From a virus, in IMG/VR virus record IMGVR_UViG_3300031766_000012, positions 1 to 48,997 of that record: a stretch of DNA of 48,997 bases; one strand, given 5' to 3'. The number at the start of each line of letters is the position of its first letter. Positions within the stretch are counted from its first letter, which is position 1. The notes under the pieces are model-generated. The model saw nothing but the letters and a program-made list of their open reading frames with translations, did not search any database and was not told where the DNA came from. A program made the position numbers and the translations under genes. Shown one piece after another: positions 15,775 to 24,366 of the stretch.

Positions 15775-16016
15775 AAATAGAAACGTTTAAAAAATGGGAA
15801 TTAGCAGCCCACTGTCAAGAGGATGCTGCTGCCAATTCAGTAGCCTCTGGCGGAGTTTCTATGCCAGCAGATGCAATGGGTAAAAAAGCCCAAAAGAAAA
15901 GATTAAAGCCACAATACGACGGTAGAACTCGAGCGGGAAGAAAGTTTGTTGAAAGAATGAACTTAAGAAAAGCTGCAAGAGAAGCAAAGAAAGCTGCTGC
16001 AGCTCAGAAAGAGTAA
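15771..16016 (+). CDS. Small basic conserved phage protein
   Basis: 81 residues. ANSVASGGVSMPADAMGKK is followed by YDGRTRAGRKFVERMN and an Ala/Lys tail. The DGRTxxGRKFVER pattern recurs in T4-like marine phages. Function unknown; overlapping ATGA with the previous gene. Confidence 0.65.
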   Translation: MKIETFKKWELAAHCQEDAAANSVASGGVSMPADAMGKKAQKKRLKPQYDGRTRAGRKFVERMNLRKAAREAKKAAAAQKE

Positions 16017-16282
16017 TGCAATTCTTTCGTAATGTTAAAGATCTAATCGTTAAATTTTGGCGATGGATATTAAGTTGGTTCGAAAACCACCAATATCTTT
16101 ATGTATCTCATAATCAATATAATTCTGAAGGTGAGATCATAGACGTACTTGAAAAGAAATTTGAAGTACGTAAATTTTATAAGCAAACTCAAAAGCATAT
16201 GAAATTTAAAACAATGGAAGGCCATGTTGTTGAACTTAAAACTGCAACACCCATGGATTATATGACGGAGACTATAGACTAA
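16016..16282 (+). CDS. Hypothetical protein with amphipathic N-terminus
   Basis: 88 residues. The N-terminus (VKDLIVKFWRWILSWF) is amphipathic and may touch a membrane; the rest is a short beta-rich domain. Directly upstream of the spanin cassette with a one-base overlap. Confidence 0.6.
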   Translation: MQFFRNVKDLIVKFWRWILSWFENHQYLYVSHNQYNSEGEIIDVLEKKFEVRKFYKQTQKHMKFKTMEGHVVELKTATPMDYMTETID

Positions 16283-16665
16283 TGCAACAAATATTGATAG
16301 GAATTATATTAGTTTTAGGTTTAGGCGGTTATTGGTTATACAACGAAAACCAAACACTAGCTGCAAATAACCTAGCGCTAGAAGGTGCAGTTGAAGAGCA
16401 GAAAGCTGCATTCAATGCAATGAAAGAATCTTTCGAGAAACAAGGGCAAGCCTTGCAGAATATGTCTCGAAAAAATGCAGAAATAGAAGCAGAAAAAGCC
16501 GAGTATTTGGCCATATTTGCTAGACATAATTTAGATATGTTGGCCATTAAAAAACCTGGTCTTATTCAAAACAGGTTTAATAATGCTAGTCAACTAGTGA
16601 TGGAGGGATTAGAGGATGACACTGAGAAACTTTACAGTATTGACACTCCTAATAGCGATAACTAG
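16282..16665 (+). CDS. Putative inner-membrane spanin (i-spanin)
   Basis: 127 residues. A single N-terminal transmembrane segment (ILIGIILVLGLGGYWLY) is followed by a long coiled coil (about 25-90) in the periplasm. Its gene overlaps by 50 nt, in a different frame, with a lipoprotein gene. TM-coiled-coil plus overlapping lipoprotein is the Rz/Rz1 arrangement. Spanins fuse inner and outer membrane in the last step of lysis. Inferred from architecture. Confidence 0.65.
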   Translation: MQQILIGIILVLGLGGYWLYNENQTLAANNLALEGAVEEQKAAFNAMKESFEKQGQALQNMSRKNAEIEAEKAEYLAIFARHNLDMLAIKKPGLIQNRFNNASQLVMEGLEDDTEKLYSIDTPNSDN

Positions 16666-17161
16666 TGGTTGTTCGCTAATACCAAGTAAAAAGGTTGAGA
16701 TCATATCAAAGCCTATTGAAATAGAAATAATGCAACCCGCTCTACCTAGAGCAGTTGACTTAACAGCACCAAAATGGTACGTAGTATCAGAAGCTAAAAT
16801 AGCAAATCCATGTGTAGCTACAATTTCCTTTGAGCCTAAGAAGTTTGACGAAAAGGGTGTAGAGAAACTAAAAAGACCTAAAACATGTGCAAAAGAAGAT
16901 ACAGAAAATCCTGATTGGCCAGATGGATATACGTATTTAGATAGATTTCTAGATGAAATGAAAGAACAAAATAACGGAGAGATTGTTTTCGTTGCTACTA
17001 CGATTGGTGATTATAAAGTAATGGCAGAAGATATGCAAGAACTTAAAAGGTATATCAAACAATTAGGCGAAGTAGTAATATACTATCGTGACGTAACAAT
17101 GACTGACGGCCAAAAAGGCGCAGCAGTTGGAATTAAGGTGAATAAAAATGAAAACAACTAG
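16616..17161 (+). CDS. Putative outer-membrane lipoprotein spanin (o-spanin-like)
   Basis: 181 residues. Signal sequence FTVLTLLIAITSGC with a lipobox-like end at Cys19; Pro-rich mature start (MQPALPRAVDLTAPKWYVV). The C-terminal half holds a module seen in T4-like marine phages (FVATTIGDYKVMAEDMQELKR). It is longer than classic Rz1. AGAGGA precedes the ATG, inside the i-spanin gene. Confidence 0.6.
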   Translation: MTLRNFTVLTLLIAITSGCSLIPSKKVEIISKPIEIEIMQPALPRAVDLTAPKWYVVSEAKIANPCVATISFEPKKFDEKGVEKLKRPKTCAKEDTENPDWPDGYTYLDRFLDEMKEQNNGEIVFVATTIGDYKVMAEDMQELKRYIKQLGEVVIYYRDVTMTDGQKGAAVGIKVNKNENN

Positions 17162-17906
17162 AATGAAAGATGACAGATCTCAAATGGAGAGGGCTTTAAT
17201 TGCAGCTAAATTGTCAGCAATTGCATATAAAAACGAAAAACCTGCAATAACTGCAGCTAAAAAGTTAGGTTTTGCTTGGGTACAATTAATCTCCAAAGGT
17301 GGAGCAGAAGTATTAATAGCTAAAGATCGTAATGATCTTTGGTTTGCATTTAGAGGTACTGAACCTTCAAAATTAAATGATGTTATGGCCGATCTTAAAC
17401 TTGCAAAGCAAGCAGCTGTAGCAGGTGGAAAAGTTCATTCTGGATTCCAAGAAGAAGTGAATGATTTATGGATGGACATTTTAAAAGAATTAGAACACAA
17501 TGCACAATTAAAAGTTAAAAAAGATGTGTATATGACAGGTCATTCTTTAGGAGCTGCAATGGCAACAATCGCCGCAACTCGATACGAACCTGTAGAATTA
17601 TTTACTTTTGGATCTCCAAGAGTAGGTGGACCTAAATTCATTAGGAATATTAATTGTCCACACCTTAGATTTATGAACAACAACGATATCGTCTGTAGAA
17701 TCCCACCTGCATGGTTAGGATTTAGACACCATGGGGAAATGATCTATTTTAATAAAGATGGTAATCAACAAGCTAAACCCACATGGGGCGATTTATTTTA
17801 TGGTATACTAAACTCATGGAAAAGATTTAAATTCTTTGATGGTATAGTAGATCATGGAATGCCAAATTATGTTAAAGCAATTACTAAAGCTTCGAAAGAG
17901 CAGTAA
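17148..17906 (+). CDS. Class 3 lipase (alpha/beta hydrolase)
   Basis: 252 residues. Nucleophile elbow TGHSLGAAMA (Ser about residue 131), oxyanion region FAFRGTEP, Asp in NNNDIVCRIPP and His in FDGIVDHGMPNYV give a complete Ser-Asp-His triad as in Pfam Lipase_3. No signal peptide, so it would act in the cytoplasm until lysis, or on the inner membrane. It overlaps the o-spanin gene and is followed by a membrane protein, so a role in envelope breakdown is likely but inferred. Confidence 0.85.
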   Translation: MKTTRMKDDRSQMERALIAAKLSAIAYKNEKPAITAAKKLGFAWVQLISKGGAEVLIAKDRNDLWFAFRGTEPSKLNDVMADLKLAKQAAVAGGKVHSGFQEEVNDLWMDILKELEHNAQLKVKKDVYMTGHSLGAAMATIAATRYEPVELFTFGSPRVGGPKFIRNINCPHLRFMNNNDIVCRIPPAWLGFRHHGEMIYFNKDGNQQAKPTWGDLFYGILNSWKRFKFFDGIVDHGMPNYVKAITKASKEQ

Positions 17907-18223
17907 TGTATTGGTTAACTATATTAGCGCTTAAATCTATACTTTCCTCAGTGATTGGTAGTACCTTTTATGTTTGGTTCCAAGATACTAAAATCGGTAT
18001 TTGGTTTCAAAAAAAGGTTGATCAATTCATGGAACATTTTGCTGAAAAATATGATATTGAAGTAGCTAAAAAGGATTCTAAATTTAGAAGCCTATATCCT
18101 TTACAAGCCGACAGATTAGACAAAGTAGAAAAATTGGCTCATCCAAAATGTGGATTAGAGGCCTTTGATGGATACGATGAACTAATAAAAAGGATAGATA
18201 AATTAGAAAAGAAAATAAAATAA
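17906..18223 (+). CDS. Small membrane-anchored protein of the lysis cassette
   Basis: 105 residues. N-terminal hydrophobic segment (LTILALKSILSSVIGSTFYVWF) and a charged cytoplasmic or periplasmic part ending in a coiled coil (LIKRIDKLEKKIK). The ATG overlaps the stop of the lipase gene. Could be a holin-like or accessory lysis protein; not assignable. Confidence 0.6.
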   Translation: MYWLTILALKSILSSVIGSTFYVWFQDTKIGIWFQKKVDQFMEHFAEKYDIEVAKKDSKFRSLYPLQADRLDKVEKLAHPKCGLEAFDGYDELIKRIDKLEKKIK

Positions 18224-18226
18224 GCA

Positions 18227-18255
18227 TGTACATTTATCCACAATTGTGGTATAAT
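18227..18255 (+). promoter_or_regulatory. Early promoter P3 (upstream of nrdA)
   Basis: TGTACA 18227-18232, 17-bp spacer, TATAAT 18250-18255 with TGG before it. Drives the ribonucleotide reductase operon. Confidence 0.85.
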
Positions 18256-18283
18256 GGACCTTATATAATGATTGGAATAAATA

Positions 18284-20587
18284 ATGCAAATAAATGTCAC
18301 GAAACGAGATGGCAGTTTACAAGAATTTGATCTCGACAAAATACATAAAGTTTTAGAATGGGCCACTGATGGATTGACAGGCGTTTCTATATCCGAAATA
18401 GAATTAAAATCTAATATACAATTATATGATAAAATTCCAGCTTATGATATGCATGAGCTACTTATTAAATCTGCATCAGAATTAATATCAGAACATACCC
18501 CAAATTATCAGTTTGTAGCAGCAAGATTAATCAACTATAAAATTCGAAAGGAAGTTTATGGAGGATATGATCCATGTTGCTTACAAGATCTTATTAATAT
18601 TAATATCGAAAATAAAGTATATGATGAACAAGTATTACTAAGATACACAAAAGAAGAACTAAAAGTTGCCAATGGATATATAAAACATGACAGAGATTTT
18701 ACCTTTACTTATGCAGGAATGGAACAATTCAGAGGTAAATATTTAGTTCAAGATCGATCTACAGGTGAAGTATACGAAACACCACAAATGCTATATATGA
18801 TGATAGCATTAACATTATTTGAAAATACTCCCAATACATCAGAAAATGGTATTAATTGGGACAGAATGAAATGGGTAAAAGAATTTTATGACGCAATCTC
18901 ACAATTTTACATATCATTACCGACTCCAATTATGGCTGGTGTCAGGACCCCAACTCGACAGTTCAGTAGTTGTGTTCTTATTGAATCCGGCGACAGTCTC
19001 GATTCTATTAACGCTACTTCAACTTCTATTGTCAAATATATAAGCAAAAAAGCAGGTATTGGCATTGGAGCTGGAGGAATCAGAGGAATAGGAGCTCGAA
19101 TAGGAGACGGTTCAGTAGTACATACTGGATTAATTCCATTCTTAAAATATTTCCAAGCTGCAGTAAAATCATGCTCACAAGGCGGAGTAAGAGGTGGAGC
19201 TGCAACAGTGTATCTACCATTATGGCATTATGAATTTGAAGATCTTGTTGTATTAAAAAACAATAAAGGTGTTGATGAAACTCGTGTAAGACATATGGAT
19301 TATGCATTTCAATTTAATAAATTGATGTATGAACGTTTACTCGAAGGTGGTAACATTACTTTCTTTGATCCAAATGATGTTCCAGGTTTATACGATGCAT
19401 TCTTTAATGATCAAAGAGAATTTAAAAAGCTCTATGAAAAATATGAAAGAGCATATTCGATAAGAAAGAAAACATTACCAGCACTTGAAGTATTTCAAGC
19501 TTTTATTACTGAAAGAAAAGATACCGGTAGAATTTATGCAATGAATGTTGATCATGCAAATGATCATGGAGCATTTATTGAATCTGAAGCACCAATTAAA
19601 ATGTCAAATTTATGTTGTGAAATTGATTTACCAACAACTCCATTAGAATCACATGATGATCCAAACGGAGAAATATCATTGTGTACATTAAGTGCTATTA
19701 ACTGGGGATTAATTAATGATCCAAAAGATTTTGAGAAATATTGTACTCTTGCAGTAAGAGCATTAGATAACTTATTACAATATCAAGATTATCCTGTAAA
19801 AGCTGCATATCATGGAACTATGAATCGTAGACCTTTAGGTGTAGGAATTATTAATCTTGCATATTTCCTTGCGAAAAGAGGTCTTAAGTATGATGAATCT
19901 GCATTTGAAACTGTAGACGAGTATGCAGAAGCATGGTCGTATTATCTAATTAAAGCATCTGCAGATTTGGCTAAAGAAAAAGCTCCATGTAGTAAAAATA
20001 AAGAGACAAAATATGCCCGCGGGATTCTTCCAATTGATACATATAAGAGTGCAGTAGATAATTTAGTGGAGTCAAAAGAGCGTATGCCATGGGACGATTT
20101 AAGAGATCAACTCAAAGAAACTGGTATTCGAAACTCAACTCTAATGGCATTAATGCCTGCGGAAACATCTGCACAAATTAGTAATAGTACAAATGGTATT
20201 GAACCTCCACGAGCTTTAGTATCATACAAACAATCAAAGGACGGAGTTATGGCTCAAGTCGTTCCAGGCATTGTTCAACTGAAAAATAAATATGATCTTC
20301 TTTGGGACCAAAAATCACCAGAAGGTTACTTAAAAATATGTGCTATTTTACAGAAGTATATTGACCAAGGAATTAGTGTTAATACTTCGTACAATCCCGA
20401 ACATTATGAAGAAAATAAATTGCCAATGTCAGTTATGATTGGTGATTTGTTAACTGCTTATAAGTTCGGACTTAAACAACTATATTACTTTAACACATAT
20501 GATGGTGCTGGAGAACATATAGAAGAACTTCCAGAATTGGAACAAACCCTTAACGACGATGAAGATTGCGAGAGTTGTATTATATGA
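18284..20587 (+). CDS. nrdA: Ribonucleoside-diphosphate reductase, class Ia large subunit
   Basis: 767 residues. ATP-cone-like N-terminus (VTKRDGSLQEFDLDKIHKV), substrate-site Cys in RQFSSCVLI, the active-site Cys motif NLCCEIDLPT, and C-terminal CESC for thiol exchange. NrdA makes dNTP precursors for phage DNA synthesis with NrdB. The last 4 nt overlap nrdB. A glutaredoxin gene downstream can supply electrons. Confidence 0.95.
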   Translation: MQINVTKRDGSLQEFDLDKIHKVLEWATDGLTGVSISEIELKSNIQLYDKIPAYDMHELLIKSASELISEHTPNYQFVAARLINYKIRKEVYGGYDPCCLQDLININIENKVYDEQVLLRYTKEELKVANGYIKHDRDFTFTYAGMEQFRGKYLVQDRSTGEVYETPQMLYMMIALTLFENTPNTSENGINWDRMKWVKEFYDAISQFYISLPTPIMAGVRTPTRQFSSCVLIESGDSLDSINATSTSIVKYISKKAGIGIGAGGIRGIGARIGDGSVVHTGLIPFLKYFQAAVKSCSQGGVRGGAATVYLPLWHYEFEDLVVLKNNKGVDETRVRHMDYAFQFNKLMYERLLEGGNITFFDPNDVPGLYDAFFNDQREFKKLYEKYERAYSIRKKTLPALEVFQAFITERKDTGRIYAMNVDHANDHGAFIESEAPIKMSNLCCEIDLPTTPLESHDDPNGEISLCTLSAINWGLINDPKDFEKYCTLAVRALDNLLQYQDYPVKAAYHGTMNRRPLGVGIINLAYFLAKRGLKYDESAFETVDEYAEAWSYYLIKASADLAKEKAPCSKNKETKYARGILPIDTYKSAVDNLVESKERMPWDDLRDQLKETGIRNSTLMALMPAETSAQISNSTNGIEPPRALVSYKQSKDGVMAQVVPGIVQLKNKYDLLWDQKSPEGYLKICAILQKYIDQGISVNTSYNPEHYEENKLPMSVMIGDLLTAYKFGLKQLYYFNTYDGAGEHIEELPELEQTLNDDEDCESCII

Positions 20588-21654
20588 TACTAAAAAAGAA
20601 TAAAAAATCACATTTAACCAAAAACATGTTTTTGGATGAAGAAGTAGATATTCAAAGATTCGATATTTTGAAATACCCACAGTTAGATAAAATTACAGAA
20701 AAACAATTAGGATTCTTTTGGAGACCAGAAGAAGTAGATATCTCTAAAGATAAAAAAGACTTTGAGAGCTTAAGTCCTCATGAACAACATATTTTTACAA
20801 GTAATCTTAAAAGGCAAATATTATTGGACTCGGTTCAAGGAAGAGCACCGAATTTGGCATTTTTACCAATTGCTTCTTTACCAGAAGTAGAGAATTGGAT
20901 TGAGACATGGTCATTCTTTGAAACTATCCACTCTCGATCTTATACACATATTATTCGTAATGTTTATCCAGATCCTTCTGTTGTGTTTGACGGTATGTTA
21001 GACATTAAAGAAATATTAGATTGCGGAAAAGATATAGCACAATATTATGATGATTTGATGGATGCAAATGCTGGTCCTACAAATGTACATGATCATAAGA
21101 AAGCATTATGGATGGCAATGTTAAGCGCTAATGCATTAGAAGGTGTACGTTTTTATGTTTCGTTTGCATGCAGTTGGGCTTTTGCTGAACTTAAAAAAAT
21201 GGAAGGTAATGCAAAGATTATTAAGTTTATTGCAAGAGATGAAAATACTCACCTTGCAGGAACAACTACGATTCTTAAAAAAATGCAACAAGAAGATAAA
21301 GATTTCGTTAAGATTGCAAAAGAAATGGAAAATGAATCTGTTAAATTATATGTAGATGTTATCGAACAAGAAAAACAATGGGCAAAATATCTATTTCAAG
21401 ATGGATCAATGATAGGTTTAAACGAAAAACTATTAGGTGATTATGTTGAATGGATAGGTTGTAAACGTATGAGAGCACTAGGAATGCAATGTCCTTATAG
21501 TGTTAGTCAACAAAATCCATTGCCTTGGACAGAAAAATGGATCGGTGGTGGAAATGTACAAGTTGCTCCTCAAGAGACAGAAATTACATCATACATTACC
21601 GGCGGAGTTAAACAAGACGTTGATACAGACACTTTATCTAAATTTGAATTGTGA
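20584..21654 (+). CDS. nrdB: Ribonucleoside-diphosphate reductase, class Ia small subunit
   Basis: 356 residues from the ATG at 20584 (ATGA overlap with nrdA). The radical-bearing Tyr is in ETIHSRSYTHI, and metal ligands are in ANALEGVRFYVSF and ARDENTHL. The diiron-tyrosyl radical subunit of class Ia RNR. T4 also encodes nrdA and nrdB. No intron or inserted endonuclease seen. Confidence 0.95.
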   Translation: MILKKNKKSHLTKNMFLDEEVDIQRFDILKYPQLDKITEKQLGFFWRPEEVDISKDKKDFESLSPHEQHIFTSNLKRQILLDSVQGRAPNLAFLPIASLPEVENWIETWSFFETIHSRSYTHIIRNVYPDPSVVFDGMLDIKEILDCGKDIAQYYDDLMDANAGPTNVHDHKKALWMAMLSANALEGVRFYVSFACSWAFAELKKMEGNAKIIKFIARDENTHLAGTTTILKKMQQEDKDFVKIAKEMENESVKLYVDVIEQEKQWAKYLFQDGSMIGLNEKLLGDYVEWIGCKRMRALGMQCPYSVSQQNPLPWTEKWIGGGNVQVAPQETEITSYITGGVKQDVDTDTLSKFEL

Positions 21655-21770
21655 TAGAGGAAATAACTAAAGTACATCCTATGAGGCAAGTCTTTTGGGC
21701 TTCCGTAATTCAAGTTTGTGTTTTAGCTTTTATGGGATTATCAATGTACTTAATAGGATTATTCACATGA
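21651..21770 (+). CDS. Tiny membrane protein between nrdB and glutaredoxin
   Basis: 39 residues, GTG start overlapping the nrdB stop. Central hydrophobic segment (VFWASVIQVCVLAFMGLSMY). It ends with ATGA overlap into the glutaredoxin gene; the coupling at both ends supports that it is translated. Confidence 0.55.
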   Translation: MIEEITKVHPMRQVFWASVIQVCVLAFMGLSMYLIGLFT

Positions 21771-21997
21771 ATATAGAAATTTATAGTAAAGATCATTGTC
21801 CGTTTTGTGATAAAGCAGTACACAAAGCTCAAGCTATGATGCAAGAAAATACCAAAATTAAAACTGCAGTATATAAACTAAACGAAGATTTTTCAAGAGA
21901 AGAGTTATTTGAAAAATTCCCAACCGCAAGAACTTTTCCTCAGATATCAATAGATGGAGAAGGTATTGGAGGATGGGTAGAATTTGAAAAAATCTAA
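21767..21997 (+). CDS. Glutaredoxin
   Basis: 76 residues from the ATG at 21767. Active site CPFC at residues 11-14 after IEIYSKDH; TFPQISIDGEGIGGW holds the cis-Pro and glutathione-binding glycines. Reduces disulfides, most likely the C-terminal Cys pair of NrdA next door. Confidence 0.92.
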   Translation: MNIEIYSKDHCPFCDKAVHKAQAMMQENTKIKTAVYKLNEDFSREELFEKFPTARTFPQISIDGEGIGGWVEFEKI

Positions 21998-22170
21998 TGT
22001 CCATTAAAATAATAGAGTGTGATTATTGTTATAATCAAAGTACGATAGAATATAAATCTGATGAAGATGAACCATTAACGCCAACATATTGTCCATTTTG
22101 TGGACAAAGAGATATTGACTTTGATGAAATAAATGATGATATAGATTACTATAGGGATGATGACGATTGA
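21997..22170 (+). CDS. Small zinc-ribbon-like protein
   Basis: 57 residues: CDYC near residue 8 and CPFCG near residue 34 form a two-knuckle zinc ribbon, followed by an Asp-rich tail. Start overlaps the glutaredoxin stop, and the end overlaps the next gene. Possible nucleic-acid or metal binding. Confidence 0.65.
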   Translation: MSIKIIECDYCYNQSTIEYKSDEDEPLTPTYCPFCGQRDIDFDEINDDIDYYRDDDD

Positions 22171-22634
22171 GTTTGCAACAAATTGACAGATGTGGAGATT
22201 GTCATTCTTGTTGCAAATCATTTGGATTCCTTGATGAAAATAAAATTGTAATAAAGAGTTTAGATATTCATTATGAATGGGGTAGATGTAATAAGCTTGC
22301 TGATAATAATCGATGTACCATATATGATGATAGACCAAAAACATGTTCTAAATTTAAATGCTTGTATATAGAATCTGATTTACCTAAAAAGTATTTACCT
22401 AAAAATATAGGTTTTGTTACACAGCTTAAACGAGATAAAAATGGTCCTTTTTTAACTGTTGTTCCGCACGAATCTAAAAAAACAAATGTAGATCCTAGAG
22501 ATTTTTGGAATAATAATTATAAAAACATTCTTGTAATGAAAGAAACCGCAGAGAAAATGTGGTCAATAGATATACCTTCTATTAAAATAGCATGTGCAAG
22601 AGATGAAATTACAATCAAAAAGGCAATCAATTAA
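22167..22634 (+). CDS. YkgJ-type cysteine-cluster protein
   Basis: 155 residues, TTG start at 22167 overlapping the preceding stop. CGDCHSCC near the N-terminus, then C, C and C in GRCNKLADNNRCTIYDDRP and CSKFKC, match the YkgJ/CxxCxxCC family thought to bind zinc or iron. Role unknown; it sits with other Cys-rich genes downstream of RNR. Confidence 0.75.
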   Translation: MSLQQIDRCGDCHSCCKSFGFLDENKIVIKSLDIHYEWGRCNKLADNNRCTIYDDRPKTCSKFKCLYIESDLPKKYLPKNIGFVTQLKRDKNGPFLTVVPHESKKTNVDPRDFWNNNYKNILVMKETAEKMWSIDIPSIKIACARDEITIKKAIN

Positions 22635-22638
22635 CTCA

Positions 22639-22646
22639 TATAAATA
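22639..22646 (+). promoter_or_regulatory. Late promoter, 5 nt from the ATG (predicted leaderless mRNA)
   Basis: Perfect TATAAATA; the gap to the ATG at 22652 is 5 nt. By T4 spacing, transcription would begin at or beside the A of the start codon. Confidence 0.75.
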
Positions 22647-22651
22647 AATAT

Positions 22652-23086
22652 ATGAGCGAATGGTATTATAAAGGTAAATTATGGGAAAGGCCGCAAGACG
22701 ACTTATTCAATCCAGAAGAAATGTATGGTTTTGTATACATGATAACAAACCTACAGAATCAAAGGAAATACATTGGAAAGAAGTTCTTTTGGAAATCCAA
22801 AACACTTCCCATCACAAAAACACGAAAACGAAGAAAGAAACTTAAAGTAGAATCTGACTGGAGAGATTATTATGGGTCTAGTAGACACCTTACGGAAGAC
22901 GTGGAAAAAATGGGTATTGAGAATTTCTATCGCGAAATTTTGGTATTCTGTAAGACTAAGGGCGAGTGTGCATACATGGAAACAAAACTTCAATTCGAAC
23001 ACGACGTATTATTATCAGATGATTATTATAATGGTATTGTCAATTGTCGTATTGGGTCTAATTCTGTTAAGCATTTAATTAAATAA
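22652..23086 (+). CDS. GIY-YIG-like nuclease-domain protein
   Basis: 144 residues. GFVYMITN near 27 and KYIGKKFFW near 40 form the GIY-YIG core, followed by a basic segment (TKTRKRRKKLKVESDW) and DYYGSS. Such stand-alone proteins are common in T4-like phages, either as Seg-like endonucleases or with unknown role. No Shine-Dalgarno is present; the gene appears to be expressed from a leaderless late transcript. Confidence 0.75.
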   Translation: MSEWYYKGKLWERPQDDLFNPEEMYGFVYMITNLQNQRKYIGKKFFWKSKTLPITKTRKRRKKLKVESDWRDYYGSSRHLTEDVEKMGIENFYREILVFCKTKGECAYMETKLQFEHDVLLSDDYYNGIVNCRIGSNSVKHLIK

Positions 23087-23090
23087 AGCA

Positions 23091-23119
23091 TGTACAAACA
23101 TTAGAAAGTATGGTATAAT
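23091..23119 (+). promoter_or_regulatory. Early promoter P4, 7 nt from the ATG (predicted leaderless mRNA)
   Basis: TGTACA 23091-23096, 17-bp spacer, TGG-TATAAT (23114-23119). Only ATACCAA separates it from the ATG at 23127. Confidence 0.85.
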
Positions 23120-23126
23120 ATACCAA

Positions 23127-23525
23127 ATGCAGAAAAAAAGTAACATAATTCAATTCCCAGATCGTATGTCTGAAAATATGACAGAACGAGTATTGGAACG
23201 AAAAAATCTACAAGAAGACTCAATTGAGTTAGCTAGATTTGCAATGCATATTATACAAGAAACAATCGAACAACAAGATTGGAGTCCTTTATCAGATAAC
23301 ATGGATATACAAAATCCTGATAGTGATACTTATAAAGACTTATATGTTATACTAAATATGTTAGTTGCAACGTTTATGAGATCTGCAGAGATTGATCATG
23401 TATTACAAGATGATTTGGCAACGGTGTATGGTAAATTAAAAGTACTCGAATATGCTGATCAAAAAAATATAGATCTTTCTGACATATTTAACGAACCTGA
23501 GGATGATCCAAATGATTTTGCTTGA
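23127..23525 (+). CDS. Hypothetical early protein
   Basis: 132 residues. N-terminus KKSNIIQFPDR, then helical (SIELARFAMHIIQETIEQQDW) with an acidic tail. Conserved in position before RNase H in some T4-like marine phages, as far as I recall. No SD; leaderless from P4. Confidence 0.7.
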   Translation: MQKKSNIIQFPDRMSENMTERVLERKNLQEDSIELARFAMHIIQETIEQQDWSPLSDNMDIQNPDSDTYKDLYVILNMLVATFMRSAEIDHVLQDDLATVYGKLKVLEYADQKNIDLSDIFNEPEDDPNDFA

Positions 23526-24366
23526 TTATAGCCAAATAGCACTAAGTAATATAATAGTGCAAAAAGTAGATAGCGAAGAGCTAATACGACATATGATACT
23601 AAACAGTATTCGTATGTATAATAAAAAATATCGTGATGAATATGGCCAAATGGTTATATGCACAGATGGTTTTAATACGTGGAGAAAAGAATATTTCCCA
23701 CAATATAAAGCTGCACGAAAGAAAAACAGAACAGAATCCAACTTAGATTGGAATGAAATATTTAGAGTATTAAATCAAATCAGAGAAGATTTAGCAAATC
23801 ATTTTCCATATAAAGTAGTACATATGGAAGGTTGTGAAGCAGATGATGTTATAGGTGCACTTACAATAGACTCACAAGAGTTTGGTAAAAATGAACCAAT
23901 CATGATTATATCTTCTGATAAAGATTTTATACAATTACAAAGATATTCGAACGTAAAACAGTTTTCTCCAATACAAAAGAAAGCGGTTTCCGATCCAAAC
24001 CCACGCAAATATCTCTTTGAACATATATTAAAAGGAGATAAAGGTGATGGTATACCTAATATATTATCTGGTGATAATACCTTTGTGGACGAAATTAGGC
24101 AATCTCCTATGACAGCAAAGAAGATTGAACATTTTGCACACAATGCCGATAAATTAGACGAAGTAATGACCACAGAAGAATTTAGAAACTTTCAAAGAAA
24201 TAAAACTTTGATAGATTTGCACGATATTCCTTCAGATAGGTTTCAAAGTATTATAGATAATTATAACAACCAAAAACCAGCAATGCGTATGAAGGTTTTA
24301 AATTATTTAGTTAAAAACAGATGTAATAATTTGATTGAATCAGTGGAGGAATTTTACAATGGCTAA
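23512..24366 (+). CDS. rnh: RNase H, T4 Rnh / 5'-3' exonuclease family
   Basis: 284 residues from the ATG at 23512, 8 nt after GAGGA (an ATG at 23503 is too close to it). LLDYSQIAL, CTDGFNTWRKEYFPQYKAARKK, EGCEADDVIGAL and SSDKDFIQLQ give the acidic metal sites of the FEN-like family, and KGDKGDGIPN the helix-hairpin region. Removes RNA primers from lagging-strand fragments. Overlaps the previous gene by 14 nt. Confidence 0.93.
   Translation: MILLDYSQIALSNIIVQKVDSEELIRHMILNSIRMYNKKYRDEYGQMVICTDGFNTWRKEYFPQYKAARKKNRTESNLDWNEIFRVLNQIREDLANHFPYKVVHMEGCEADDVIGALTIDSQEFGKNEPIMIISSDKDFIQLQRYSNVKQFSPIQKKAVSDPNPRKYLFEHILKGDKGDGIPNILSGDNTFVDEIRQSPMTAKKIEHFAHNADKLDEVMTTEEFRNFQRNKTLIDLHDIPSDRFQSIIDNYNNQKPAMRMKVLNYLVKNRCNNLIESVEEFYNG

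Noticed and set aside
22652-23086. Homing endonuclease inserted in a gene
   Set aside because: The GIY-YIG gene stands alone between complete genes and no split gene or intron is visible around it.
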